DNA of 19,734 nt from positions 1 to 19,734 of the forward strand of contig JAHWJO010000014.1 of the NCBI GenBank assembly GCA_019348365.1, read 5' to 3'. A program made the position numbers and the translations under genes. Below the pieces are notes generated by a model. It searched no databases. It was given only the letters and a program-made list of their open reading frames with translations, and was not told where the DNA came from. The DNA is from Armatimonadota bacterium. GTDB lineage: Bacteria > Armatimonadota > DTGP01 > JAHWJO01. Positions 7,555-14,248 of the stretch are shown one piece after another; within the stretch, counting starts at the first letter, position 1, and each line of letters opens with the position of its first letter.

Positions 7555-8013
7555 CTACTTCTCTTCGTTTGCGGACAACAGCTTCGCCAGAATCCGCTTC
7601 AACGTTTCCGCTTCCTCGTCGGAGAGGTGGCGGGCGAAATGCTCGACGGTGGCGCGGGCATAGCCGGGCCACGACTCCCGCAACGCCGCTTCTCCCGCAT
7701 CGGTCAGCACGGCAAACGACCCCCGGCGGTCCGACGGGCACGCCTCGCGCCGCAATAATCCCGCTTTCTCCAGCCGGTCCACCAGCCGGGTCAGCCCGCT
7801 GCGGCTGAGCAGCACCGCGTCCGCCAGCTCGCTCATCCGCAGGCGGCGGTCCGGCGCTTTGTCCAGGCTGAGGAGCACGTCGTACCATTCTGTGGGGATC
7901 TGGCCGGCTTCCGTCACCTGCTTGTTGATCCGGTCGATCACCCGCGCATGCGCCCGCAGGAACAAAAACCAGGCCTCATGCTGGGGGTCCTTGAGTTCTA
8001 TTTGCTTATTCAT
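7555..8013 (-). CDS. MarR-family transcriptional regulator
   Basis: This winged helix-turn-helix regulator has about 152 residues. Counting from this ATG, the recognition helix region is SRSGLTRLVDRLEKAGLL (about 70-87), followed by the wing (RREACPSDRRGSFAVLTDAG, about 88-107); both are typical of MarR. Flanking helices supply the dimer interface. MarR proteins usually repress a divergent gene and their own gene, and release DNA when they bind a small molecule or are oxidised. One cysteine sits in the wing; I do not see the N-terminal cysteine of OhrR. ATG at 8013 is chosen; a TTG one codon upstream (8016) is also possible, since GGGAG lies 6 bases before the TTG and 9 before the ATG. It is divergent from the rhodanese-SnoaL gene across an operator-like region, so that gene is the likely target. 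Confidence 0.93.
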   Translation of the reverse strand: MNKQIELKDPQHEAWFLFLRAHARVIDRINKQVTEAGQIPTEWYDVLLSLDKAPDRRLRMSELADAVLLSRSGLTRLVDRLEKAGLLRREACPSDRRGSFAVLTDAGEAALRESWPGYARATVEHFARHLSDEEAETLKRILAKLLSANEEK

Positions 8014-8040
8014 CAAGAATTTCTCCCGAAATTTTCAAAA

Positions 8041-8108
8041 TATAGTTGCAATCGCAATCAATACCTATTATATTAGTTGTGTGAGCACTATTTGCTTGCA
8101 CAACTATA
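8041..8108. promoter_or_regulatory. MarR operator region with nested inverted repeats
   Basis: The gap between marR and the rhodanese gene holds three copies of a TAGTTG-type half-site. TATAGTTG (8041-8048) is inverted as CAACTATA (8101-8108). TAGTTGTG (8074-8081) is inverted as CACAACTA (8099-8106). TTGC-N4-GCAA (8047-8056) forms a local palindrome over the -35 box. Such sites overlapping a promoter fit MarR dimers repressing in both directions. Exact operator boundaries are inferred. Confidence 0.65.
8046..8074 (+). promoter_or_regulatory. Promoter of the rhodanese-SnoaL gene
   Basis: TTGCAA (8046-8051) and TATATT (8069-8074) are separated by exactly 17 bases. The predicted start near 8081 gives a leader of about 45 nt that ends with GGGAG (8116-8120), 6 bases before the ATG. 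On the other strand TATAAT (complement of 8067-8072) could be the -10 box for marR, so the two promoters overlap. Confidence 0.65.
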
Positions 8109-8126
8109 GGATACAGGGAGAATAAA

Positions 8127-8867
8127 ATGGTTTCAAGAATCTCGCGAGACGAACTGAAAGACCGGCTGGACCGCACCATCCCGACGACCCTCGTGGAGGC
8201 GCTGCCCCCCATGTATTACGAGGACGCGCACCTGCCCGGAGCCCTCAACATCAACCACGACCAGGTGGACGCGCTCGCCCCGACCCTCCTGCCCGACAAG
8301 GATGCGGAGATCGTGGTGTACTGCGCCAACACCCCCTGCCCGAACTCCGAGCTGGCGGCGGAGCGGCTCGCCCGGCTCGGCTACACCCGCGTCTTCGAGT
8401 ACGTCGAGGGGAAGCAGGACTGGATCGAGGCGGGATACCCCACCGAGAGCGGCCCCGCCCCCTCCCCTGCGCCGGAGGCGAAGCCGGAGACTCCTGAGAC
8501 GAAGGCGGACACCCGCGAGCAGGTCCGGCAGCTCGTCGCCCTCGTCGAGCAGGGCCGGTTCCTGGACGCCTTCGACGCGTTCTACGCCGACGACGTGACG
8601 ATGCAGGAGAACGGCAACCCGCCGACCGTGGGCAAGGCGGCGAACCGCACGCGGGAGGAGCAGTTCGTCGGGTACGTGGCGGAGATCCGCGAGAACCGCG
8701 CCGCGTCGGTGATCGTGGACGGCGACCGCTCCGTTATCAACTGGGTCGCGGAGTATACGGGGGTGGACGGCAAGCGCCTCCGGTTCGACCAGGTCGCTCA
8801 CCAGACCTGGCGGGACGGCAAGATCATCAGCGAGCGCTTCTTCTACGACTCCGCCGCACTCGCCTGA
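8127..8867 (+). CDS. Rhodanese - SnoaL-like fusion protein
   Basis: This 246-residue protein has two domains. Residues 1-110 are a rhodanese domain: AHLPGALNI (34-42), the catalytic-site strand EIVVYC with C66 as the likely persulfide-forming cysteine, a loop with a second cysteine C71 (CANTPCPNS), and VFEYVEGKQDWIEAGYP. A Pro/Ala/Glu-rich linker (about 107-130) joins it to a SnoaL-like domain of the NTF2 fold (about 131-246), often found in enzymes or binding proteins for small hydrophobic ligands. The fusion suggests sulfur or thiol chemistry on a bound molecule, but the substrate is unknown. The MarR gene and operators next to it suggest induction by a small molecule or stress. Start ATG is supported by GGGAG at 6 bases. 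The loop lacks the arginine of CX5R phosphatases. Confidence 0.88.
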   Translation: MVSRISRDELKDRLDRTIPTTLVEALPPMYYEDAHLPGALNINHDQVDALAPTLLPDKDAEIVVYCANTPCPNSELAAERLARLGYTRVFEYVEGKQDWIEAGYPTESGPAPSPAPEAKPETPETKADTREQVRQLVALVEQGRFLDAFDAFYADDVTMQENGNPPTVGKAANRTREEQFVGYVAEIRENRAASVIVDGDRSVINWVAEYTGVDGKRLRFDQVAHQTWRDGKIISERFFYDSAALA

Positions 8868-8885
8868 GTCGAAAAACAGCCTTCA

Positions 8886-8940
8886 AACGAAAAGACGCCG
8901 AGCTTCTCTGCGAAGTTTCCGGCGTCTTTTCGTTGATTTT
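8886..8940. terminator. Bidirectional terminator between rhodanese gene and lon
   Basis: A perfect 15-bp inverted repeat (8886-8900 and 8920-8934) with a 19-nt loop lies between two convergent genes. The stem base is A/T-rich, so each strand ends in a T-containing run (CTTTTCGTTGATTTT on plus, CTTTTCGTTTG on minus). This is the usual form of a shared intrinsic terminator. Confidence 0.88.
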
Positions 8941-8962
8941 AGGGAGGTTCAGGGAGGGAGGG

Positions 8963-11557
8963 TCAGTCCGTCGGGCGTACCGTCACGACCGGGGGCTCGA
9001 TCACACGCCCGTCGGCGGGGGCGCGCTCGCCGTTGCCGTCCATCGGCTCCGGCATGGGCGGCGGGGCCCCCTCCGCCTCCAGCGCCCACTCCAGCACCTG
9101 CTTCACGTCGCCCGCAAAGTGGAACGTCATCTCGTCCTTGATCTCGCGGGGCACGTCTTCGTCCACGTCCTTCCGGTTGCGCTCCGGCAGGATGACGGTC
9201 CGGATGCCCGCCCGGTGCGCCGCCAGCACCTTCTCCTTGATCCCCCCCACTGGCAGCACCCGGCCCGAGAGCGTCACTTCCCCCGTCATCGCCACCAGGG
9301 GCCGGTCCTTCCGTCCCGTCAGCAGGGAGACCAGCGCCGTCACCATCGTCACGCCGGCGGAAGGGCCGTCCTTCGGGATTGCGCCCGCCGGGACGTGGAT
9401 GTGGAGGTCGGCATCGGAGAAGAAGCGGGCCGGGATGCCCAGCTCTTCGGCGTGGGAGCGCACCCACGAGAGCGCCGCCTGCGCGCTCTCCTTCATCACG
9501 TCGCCGAGCATCCCCGTCAGCACGAGGGTCTTGCGGCCCGGCATGAGGGTCGCTTCGACGAACAGCACGTCGCCGCCCACGGGGGTCCACGCGAGGCCCG
9601 TCGCCACGCCGGGCACGCGCACGCGGTCCTTGATCTCCTCCGCCTCGAAGCGGGGCGCGCCGAGGTACCGCCGCACCGCCTCCTCGTCGATGACCGCCTT
9701 CTCGTCGCGTCCCTCGGCGAACTCGCGGGTCACCTTGCGGCAGAGCCGGGCGATCTCCCGCTCCAGGTTCCGCACCCCCGCTTCGCGGGTGTACCCCCGC
9801 ACGACCATCCGCACCGCGTCGTCGGTGAACGCGATGTTCTCCTCCGAAAGGCCGTGCTCGGTCATCTGCTTGGGGATGAGGTGCTGCTTCGCGATGTTCT
9901 TCTTCTCCTCCTCGGTGTACCCCGCGATCTCGATGATCTCCATCCGGTCGCGCAGGGGGCCGGGAATGGTTTCGAGCTGGTTGGCCGTGGTGATGAAGAG
10001 GACGCGCGAGAGGTCGAACGGCACGTCGAGGTAATGGTCGCGGAAGGTGGAGTTCTGCTCCGGGTCGAGCACTTCGAGGAGGGCGCTGGTCGGGTCGCCC
10101 CGGAAGTCCTGCCCGATCTTGTCCACCTCGTCGAGGATCATGACGGGGTTGTTCGACTCGGCGCGGCGGATGCCCTGAATGATCTGCCCCGGCAGCGCGC
10201 CGATGTAGGTACGGCGGTGGCCCCGGATCTCCGCTTCGTCCCGCACGCCGCCCAGGGAGATGCGGATGAACTTGCGGCCCAGCGCTTCCGCCACGCTCCG
10301 CCCCAGTGACGTTTTCCCCACGCCCGGCGGCCCGGCGAGGCAGAGGATCGGCTGGCGGATCGCGCCGTCCTGCCGGAACTTTCGGACGGAGAGGTACTCC
10401 AGGAGGCGGTCCTTCACCCGCTCCAGGCCGAAATGGTCCTCATCGAGGGTCTGCTTGACCTGCGGGATGTCGAGGTTGTCCTGGGTCGCTTTGTTCCACG
10501 GCATGGCGAGGAGCCAGTCGAGGTAATTACGGGCGACGGTGTACTCCGGCGAAGCGGCGGGGATGCGGGAGAGGCGGCCCAGCTCGCGGTCGGCCTCGCG
10601 GCGGGCCTCTTCGGGCATGCCGCTCTCCTCCACGCGCTCCCGCAGCTCGTCCACCTCGGCCCCGGTATCGTCCGCATCGCCCAATTCCCGCTGGATCGCC
10701 TTCAACTGCTCGCGGAGGTAATAATCGCGCTGGGTCTTGCTCAACTCGCCGGAAACCTGGGACTGAATCTGGCCCTGAAGCTCCAGCATCTGGGCTTCGC
10801 GGGTGAGGAGGGCGAGGAGTCTCGTCAGCCGCTCCAGCACGAACGGGGTTTCGAGAAGGTCCTGCTTGTCCGCATTCGCAACGGGGAGGTTCGCCGTGAT
10901 GAGATCGGAGAGGATCCCGGCGTCGGGCACGCTGTCCGTCGCGCCGACGAGGTCGTCCCGCAGGTTGGGGGAGAGCTGTACCACCCGGTCGAACGCCTCG
11001 CCGACGGCGCGGCGGAGGGCTTCCAGCCGGGCGCGGTCTTCTTCTTCCGTCGGGTAGGCGGAGGGCAGGGGGCGCACCCGCGCCTGAAGGTACGGCTCGG
11101 TTTGAAGCGTCTCCCCGAGCTCGATCCGCTCGACGCCCTGAAGCATGAGCCGGATGCCGTCCGGGAGCTTGAGCATCATGCGGATGTAGGCGGCGCAGCC
11201 CACGCGGTGCAGGTCCTCGATGCCGGGGATCTCCACGCCGGGATCCCGAACCGTGCTCACCCCGATAAAGCGGTTCCCCTTGGCCGCCGCCTCGTCGACG
11301 AGGGCCACCCAGTTCTCTCGCGCGATATGGAGGGGCGCCATCATGCCGGGGAAGAGGACGATGTCTCGCAGGGGGAGGATATTCAGCACCTCCGGAATCG
11401 GCGGGAGGTTATCTTCCGGGCCATTGCCAGGCGCGACTCCTCCGGCGCTCTCCCCCGCCTCGGACGCGGAGAGGGTTCCGGCGGCGTCCGGGCTTTCCTC
11501 CGCAGGGAGGCTGTCCGTCGTCTCTTCCGCCGTCGGCGTTCCGGGTTCATCGGCCAT
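8963..11557 (-). CDS. lon: ATP-dependent protease Lon
   Basis: Lon is a cytosolic ATP-driven serine protease that removes misfolded and regulatory proteins. This 864-residue protein has the full bacterial layout: N-terminal substrate-binding domain (about 55-250), a coiled central region, an AAA+ module with Walker A GPPGVGKTS (409-417) and Walker B VMILDEVDK (472-480), and a C-terminal protease domain with PKDGPSAG carrying catalytic S733 and GGIKEKV carrying K776. The Ser-Lys spacing of 43 is the same as in E. coli Lon. Unusual features are an acidic, Ala/Ser/Glu-rich N-terminal extension of about 50 residues before the usual LPLRDIVLFPG start, and a Pro-rich tail of about 35 residues. ATG at 11557 is preceded by AAGGAG at 7 bases. 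hsp20 lies 133 bases upstream on the same strand. Confidence 0.97.
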   Translation of the reverse strand: MADEPGTPTAEETTDSLPAEESPDAAGTLSASEAGESAGGVAPGNGPEDNLPPIPEVLNILPLRDIVLFPGMMAPLHIARENWVALVDEAAAKGNRFIGVSTVRDPGVEIPGIEDLHRVGCAAYIRMMLKLPDGIRLMLQGVERIELGETLQTEPYLQARVRPLPSAYPTEEEDRARLEALRRAVGEAFDRVVQLSPNLRDDLVGATDSVPDAGILSDLITANLPVANADKQDLLETPFVLERLTRLLALLTREAQMLELQGQIQSQVSGELSKTQRDYYLREQLKAIQRELGDADDTGAEVDELRERVEESGMPEEARREADRELGRLSRIPAASPEYTVARNYLDWLLAMPWNKATQDNLDIPQVKQTLDEDHFGLERVKDRLLEYLSVRKFRQDGAIRQPILCLAGPPGVGKTSLGRSVAEALGRKFIRISLGGVRDEAEIRGHRRTYIGALPGQIIQGIRRAESNNPVMILDEVDKIGQDFRGDPTSALLEVLDPEQNSTFRDHYLDVPFDLSRVLFITTANQLETIPGPLRDRMEIIEIAGYTEEEKKNIAKQHLIPKQMTEHGLSEENIAFTDDAVRMVVRGYTREAGVRNLEREIARLCRKVTREFAEGRDEKAVIDEEAVRRYLGAPRFEAEEIKDRVRVPGVATGLAWTPVGGDVLFVEATLMPGRKTLVLTGMLGDVMKESAQAALSWVRSHAEELGIPARFFSDADLHIHVPAGAIPKDGPSAGVTMVTALVSLLTGRKDRPLVAMTGEVTLSGRVLPVGGIKEKVLAAHRAGIRTVILPERNRKDVDEDVPREIKDEMTFHFAGDVKQVLEWALEAEGAPPPMPEPMDGNGERAPADGRVIEPPVVTVRPTD

Positions 11558-11690
11558 GCGCTCGCTCCTTCACAAACTTTTTATGAGTAGGGTATCGGAG
11601 AATCGCGGGTCTCTCCGGCAGGAGATCTCCCCCCCCGGTCATCCGTCCTCTTTGCTCCGCCCGTTGTCCCCAACGTCTTATCCAGAGGTC

Positions 11691-12176
11691 TTACCCGCCC
11701 CCGACGGGGATCATTCGGGGTTCCTCCGGCGGACGCTTGGGGAGCTCGATCCGGAGGAGCCCGCTCCGGTAGGTGGCGGACAACCGTTCCCGCTCGAACT
11801 TCACATCGGTGGGAAGGGGAACGACCCGTTCGAAGGGGCCGAAATGGATCTCCAGTTGGTGGCATCGGGTGCGCGCTCCGTCCTCGCCGGGTTCCTGCCG
11901 ATGCCCGGCGACGACCAGCGCCCGGTTGTCGGCGGTGAGCGTGATGTCGATCTGGCGGCTGATCTCCTCTTCGGAAAGTCCGGCCAGCTCCACCAGCACG
12001 AGGAGCGCATCCTGCGTCTCGCACACGTCCACGCGCGGCTGCCAGAACGGGCCCCGGGTGGGATCGCGATCAAACCGGCGGAGCGCGTCGCGGGTCATCC
12101 GCTCCATCTCCTGCTCCATCTGCCGGAATAAGCTGTCAAACGATTTCGACACGGTCGCCCCCAACGTCGGTAACAT
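11691..12176 (-). CDS. Small heat-shock protein, Hsp20 family
   Basis: This is a 161-residue ATP-independent holdase chaperone. The alpha-crystallin domain covers about residues 46-148: PRVDVCETQDALLVLVELAG (47-66), FERVVPLP (115-122), and the conserved end strand AxxxxGLLRIELPK (134-147). A Met/Glu/Arg-rich N-terminal arm and a C-terminal IPV (IXI-like, near 156-158) are typical of the oligomer-forming parts. The start is taken as ATG at 12176; a TTG two codons upstream (12182) is also possible. Neither has a clear Shine-Dalgarno (only TTTTGGGG before the ATG), unlike the strong sites of nearby genes. Weak or masked initiation would fit a thermosensor leader, but that is only a suggestion. 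It lies upstream of lon on the same strand. Confidence 0.93.
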   Translation of the reverse strand: MLPTLGATVSKSFDSLFRQMEQEMERMTRDALRRFDRDPTRGPFWQPRVDVCETQDALLVLVELAGLSEEEISRQIDITLTADNRALVVAGHRQEPGEDGARTRCHQLEIHFGPFERVVPLPTDVKFERERLSATYRSGLLRIELPKRPPEEPRMIPVGGG

Positions 12177-12196
12177 CCCCAAAACGAATAACGAAT

Positions 12197-12210
12197 GAAA
12201 TCATGATTTC
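12197..12210. promoter_or_regulatory. 14-bp perfect palindrome in the hsp20 leader
   Basis: GAAATCATGATTTC is a perfect 14-bp palindrome lying between the predicted hsp20 start site and the coding region. Position suggests an operator for a repressor dimer or an RNA structure in the leader. No known heat-shock regulator motif matches that I can name. Confidence 0.4.
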
Positions 12211-12237
12211 GCGCGTTGTTCCCGCCGCGCCGTGCTC

Positions 12238-12267
12238 ATTATACCCGCGTGAAAAATGGGAGATCAA
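12238..12267 (-). promoter_or_regulatory. Probable hsp20 promoter
   Basis: On the minus strand, TTGATC (12262-12267) and a perfect TATAAT (12238-12243) are 18 bases apart. The predicted start near 12231 gives a leader of about 55 nt to the hsp20 ATG. I see no CIRCE element and no clear HspR site. In the whole gap 12183-12524 I otherwise see two inverted repeats, listed separately, and no firm promoter for the plus-strand DUF2795 genes. Confidence 0.6.
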
Positions 12268-12303
12268 ACGTCGTGACGCTTTCGCTCTCGCGTTGTCTCC
12301 GCC

Positions 12304-12325
12304 ATGGCGGGAGTATTCCCGCCAT
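12304..12325. promoter_or_regulatory. 9-bp inverted repeat between hsp20 and DUF2795 genes
   Basis: ATGGCGGGA (12304-12312) and TCCCGCCAT (12317-12325) form a perfect 9-bp inverted repeat around GTAT. It lies about 40 bases upstream of the hsp20 -35 box in the divergent intergenic region. No T-run follows, so a terminator is unlikely; a protein-binding site is possible. Confidence 0.35.
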
Positions 12326-12524
12326 CATGAAGTCATGACGGGATTCCGCGACATTTGTGGAAATCCAGGCGGTGAGGCGATTAATTCGGGGCAGACGGGT
12401 AAATAAGAGAGAAGGTTCCAGGGAAGGCGCGTCGATGGGGCCCATGCAGGCGGCACGAGGGATTGAGCGCTTGAGGGGAGAGTGCCCCTAACGGCTTCCC
12501 TTCCGGTGAGAACGAGAGGTCTTT

Positions 12525-12764
12525 ATGGCAAACGACTCATCCAAAGCAGAAGTCCGCGCGGAAGCGGTTCAGGAGCTCCTCTCCGGGCTGGAGTATCCCG
12601 CCAGCCATGGCGACGTGATGCGCCATGCGCGGGAGAAGGAGGCTCCGTACGAGATGATCTCCGCTCTGGAAAAGCTTCCGGATCAGAATTTCCTGAGCGC
12701 CCTCGAAGTGGCCCTGGCCGTCCGAACGGTCCAGTTCTACGACGATGAAGGCGTTGAGCGTTGA
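12525..12764 (+). CDS. DUF2795 domain protein, copy 1
   Basis: This 79-residue protein resembles the DUF2795 family, whose members contain a pattern like LxGLEYPAsxxDvxxhArexxAPxxvixaLexLPdxxFxSxxEV. Here the match runs from LLSGLEYPASHGDVMRHARE to LPDQNFLSALEVALAV (residues about 18-67). The family is small and helical, with no established function that I know of. ATG at 12525 has GAGAGG 5 bases upstream. Its last codons and its TGA stop (12762-12764) lie inside a 7-bp tandem repeat, so its C-terminus has probably been altered by the repeat. A paralogue follows 44 bases downstream. Confidence 0.85.
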   Translation: MANDSSKAEVRAEAVQELLSGLEYPASHGDVMRHAREKEAPYEMISALEKLPDQNFLSALEVALAVRTVQFYDDEGVER

Positions 12765-12780
12765 GCGTTATGCGTTCCCC
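12753..12780. repeat. Tandem 7-bp repeat (GTTGAGC type)
   Basis: Four 7-bp units (GTTGAGC, GTTGAGC, GTTATGC, GTTCCCC) overlap the 3' end of the first DUF2795 gene and supply its stop codon. They are followed by CCCCAACTTCCCC, which resembles the 8-bp repeat at 5171. This repeat family also occurs at 17418 and 17795. Confidence 0.75.
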
Positions 12781-12808
12781 AACTTCCCCATGTTGAAAGG
12801 AGTCACCG

Positions 12809-13021
12809 ATGGCAGCGATAGACAAAGAAGTGCTGGCGTATCCGGACACCCTGCTGGTGTACCTGGACGGGATCGAGTACCCGGCGCACAAGCGCGACCT
12901 GATGCGGTACGCCCGGGATCACGACGCACCGGAGGACGTGATGGAGGACCTGAACCGACTGCCGGACCAGCGGTTCGATACCTGGGCGGAGGTCACGGCG
13001 GGCCTCGGCGTGCCGGGATAG
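12809..13021 (+). CDS. DUF2795 domain protein, copy 2
   Basis: This 70-residue paralogue of the preceding gene is closer to the family norm: YLDGIEYPAHKRDLMRYARD, then APEDVMEDLNRLPDQRFDTWAEV (residues about 18-63). It has a good ribosome binding site (AGGAG, 6 bases before ATG 12809). The two copies probably arose by tandem duplication and are co-transcribed. They share the core GxEYPA, the Leu/Val-Met-Arg helix and LPDQxF, but differ clearly elsewhere, so the duplication is not recent. Function is unknown. Confidence 0.88.
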   Translation: MAAIDKEVLAYPDTLLVYLDGIEYPAHKRDLMRYARDHDAPEDVMEDLNRLPDQRFDTWAEVTAGLGVPG

Positions 13022-13062
13022 CGGGAAGTGGAGAGAAAGGAAATCACCTCCCGAAGATATAA

Positions 13063-13103
13063 AGGACGATCCTACCTCTCGAAAGAGAGATCAGGATCGT
13101 CCT
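13063..13103. terminator. Strong hairpin between convergent genes
   Basis: A perfect 11-bp stem (AGGACGATCCT 13063-13073, AGGATCGTCCT 13093-13103) encloses a second 5-bp stem, CTCTC-GAAA-GAGAG, capped by a GNRA tetraloop. On the minus strand it is followed by TTTATATCTTC. It lies between the DUF2795 stop (13021) and the stop of the convergent unknown gene (13168), so it may terminate both. A smaller CTCC-TTC-GGAG hairpin follows at 13103-13114. Confidence 0.65.
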
Positions 13104-13167
13104 CTCCTTCGGAGGAGAACGAAAGGCGGAGCGGCACGGCGACGCTGCTGCGTTGCCGGGAACCGTT

Positions 13168-14055
13168 TCACCCTCGTAGATGATAGAAGTAGACGAAACC
13201 GATCTTCTCCTCCGGCAGGATGGACCGAAGGATCTCCTCCACTTCTTCTTTCGATCTGCCGCTCGAAATCACCGTTCCTTCCAGCAGGGCGAACCAGGCG
13301 TTGCTCAGTCCCAGTTCTCTGAGGCGACGGCCCAGAACGCGAGCGTGGTGCTTCCCCCTCTCCTGATGATATAGCGTTCGCAGCTCCAGGCTCTTCTCGA
13401 TCAACTCTTCGATCTCTTCCCAGTAGCGCTCGCGGTTGGCCTCGTTCTTCAGGTAGAACCGGAGCCGTTCCGCATCGCCCTGCTCTTCCTGAGGCGGAGT
13501 GAACGGGAGCGAGGTGATGATTCCGTATCTCGCCTTGGCTTCCTGATAATCGGCATTCAGGCTTTCCCGAAGGCCGGGGCCGAAGTACACCTGATACGGG
13601 GCGAGCATGCCGTCGTAGATGATCTGTCCCTTGAAGGGCAGCAGAACGGCATTGACCATGAGGGGTACGTGATCGCCGAACATCTCTTCCAGATCATCCG
13701 TGAGGGAGAGTACGCCGTAAGCCCGGGCCGGCGTGCTTTGATCCAGGAACACCGCGTATTTCTTCAGGTGGCGCACCAGATAGAACGTTCCCGGCAGGGC
13801 ATCTTTCCATCCTCGCACGATCTCAAGCTCTTCATCGGAGAAATGCGAGGGATTATCCGCCGTAAAAGAGTCGATCAGGTGCAGGTGCTCATACAGGGCG
13901 TTCCGGATCTTCCCTTTTCTCTCCAGCGGCAGTTTCATGAAATCCTCCACCGAGGGTGTGGGGGTGGGATCCACCTGGAGCTGTTGGTTCACATAGATCA
14001 GCAGAGCGGGATGGAGTTTGTAAAAGAGCGCAAGATCCTCCTCCGAAAGCGTCAT
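13168..14055 (-). CDS. Conserved uncharacterised protein, 295 residues
   Basis: I cannot name a family for this soluble 295-residue protein, though its pattern looks like that of a widespread hypothetical family. Visible blocks are an N-terminal LFYKLHPALLIYVNQQL (10-26), a central FYLVRHLKKYAVFL followed by YGVLSLTDDLEE, and the best-conserved-looking region VNAVLLPFKGQIIYDGML with VYFGPGL and AKARYGIITSLPF. The last 90 residues are charged and helical (RYWEEIEELIEKSLELR) and may be a coiled coil or helical bundle, ending in a small alpha/beta piece. ATG at 14055 has AGGGAG at 7 bases. It stands alone between a convergent DUF2795 pair and a divergent methyltransferase gene. No catalytic motif that I can identify is present. 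Confidence 0.82.
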   Translation of the reverse strand: MTLSEEDLALFYKLHPALLIYVNQQLQVDPTPTPSVEDFMKLPLERKGKIRNALYEHLHLIDSFTADNPSHFSDEELEIVRGWKDALPGTFYLVRHLKKYAVFLDQSTPARAYGVLSLTDDLEEMFGDHVPLMVNAVLLPFKGQIIYDGMLAPYQVYFGPGLRESLNADYQEAKARYGIITSLPFTPPQEEQGDAERLRFYLKNEANRERYWEEIEELIEKSLELRTLYHQERGKHHARVLGRRLRELGLSNAWFALLEGTVISSGRSKEEVEEILRSILPEEKIGFVYFYHLRG

Positions 14056-14248
14056 TGGCCGTCTCCCTGAAACGTGATGATGAAACCCCGGCAGCCGAAT
14101 TCATCGTGGCGGATACGGTCGCCGGTAGCATCTATTTCTCTTTCGGGGAGTCGAACTTCCTGTCGTCGATAAAGAGCAGACCTCTCCCTCCACCTTCGAC
14201 TGGCCATAATGGAAGAGTGAACCCTTCCCCAACGGAGAGCCCCGCCCC

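Noticed and set aside
8933..10309. Long open frame (458 codons) on the plus strand opposite lon
   Set aside because: It is the mirror of the GC-rich lon gene. The translation is rich in His/Arg/Ala/Gly with no family pattern, and there is no ribosome binding site.
10433..11590. 385-codon plus-strand frame opposite the 5' part of lon
   Set aside because: Antisense shadow of lon; no start signal and no protein family resemblance.
11629..11636. Run of eight C between hsp20 and lon
   Set aside because: A homopolymer run in a non-coding gap; no reading frame depends on it, so no phase-variation claim is made.
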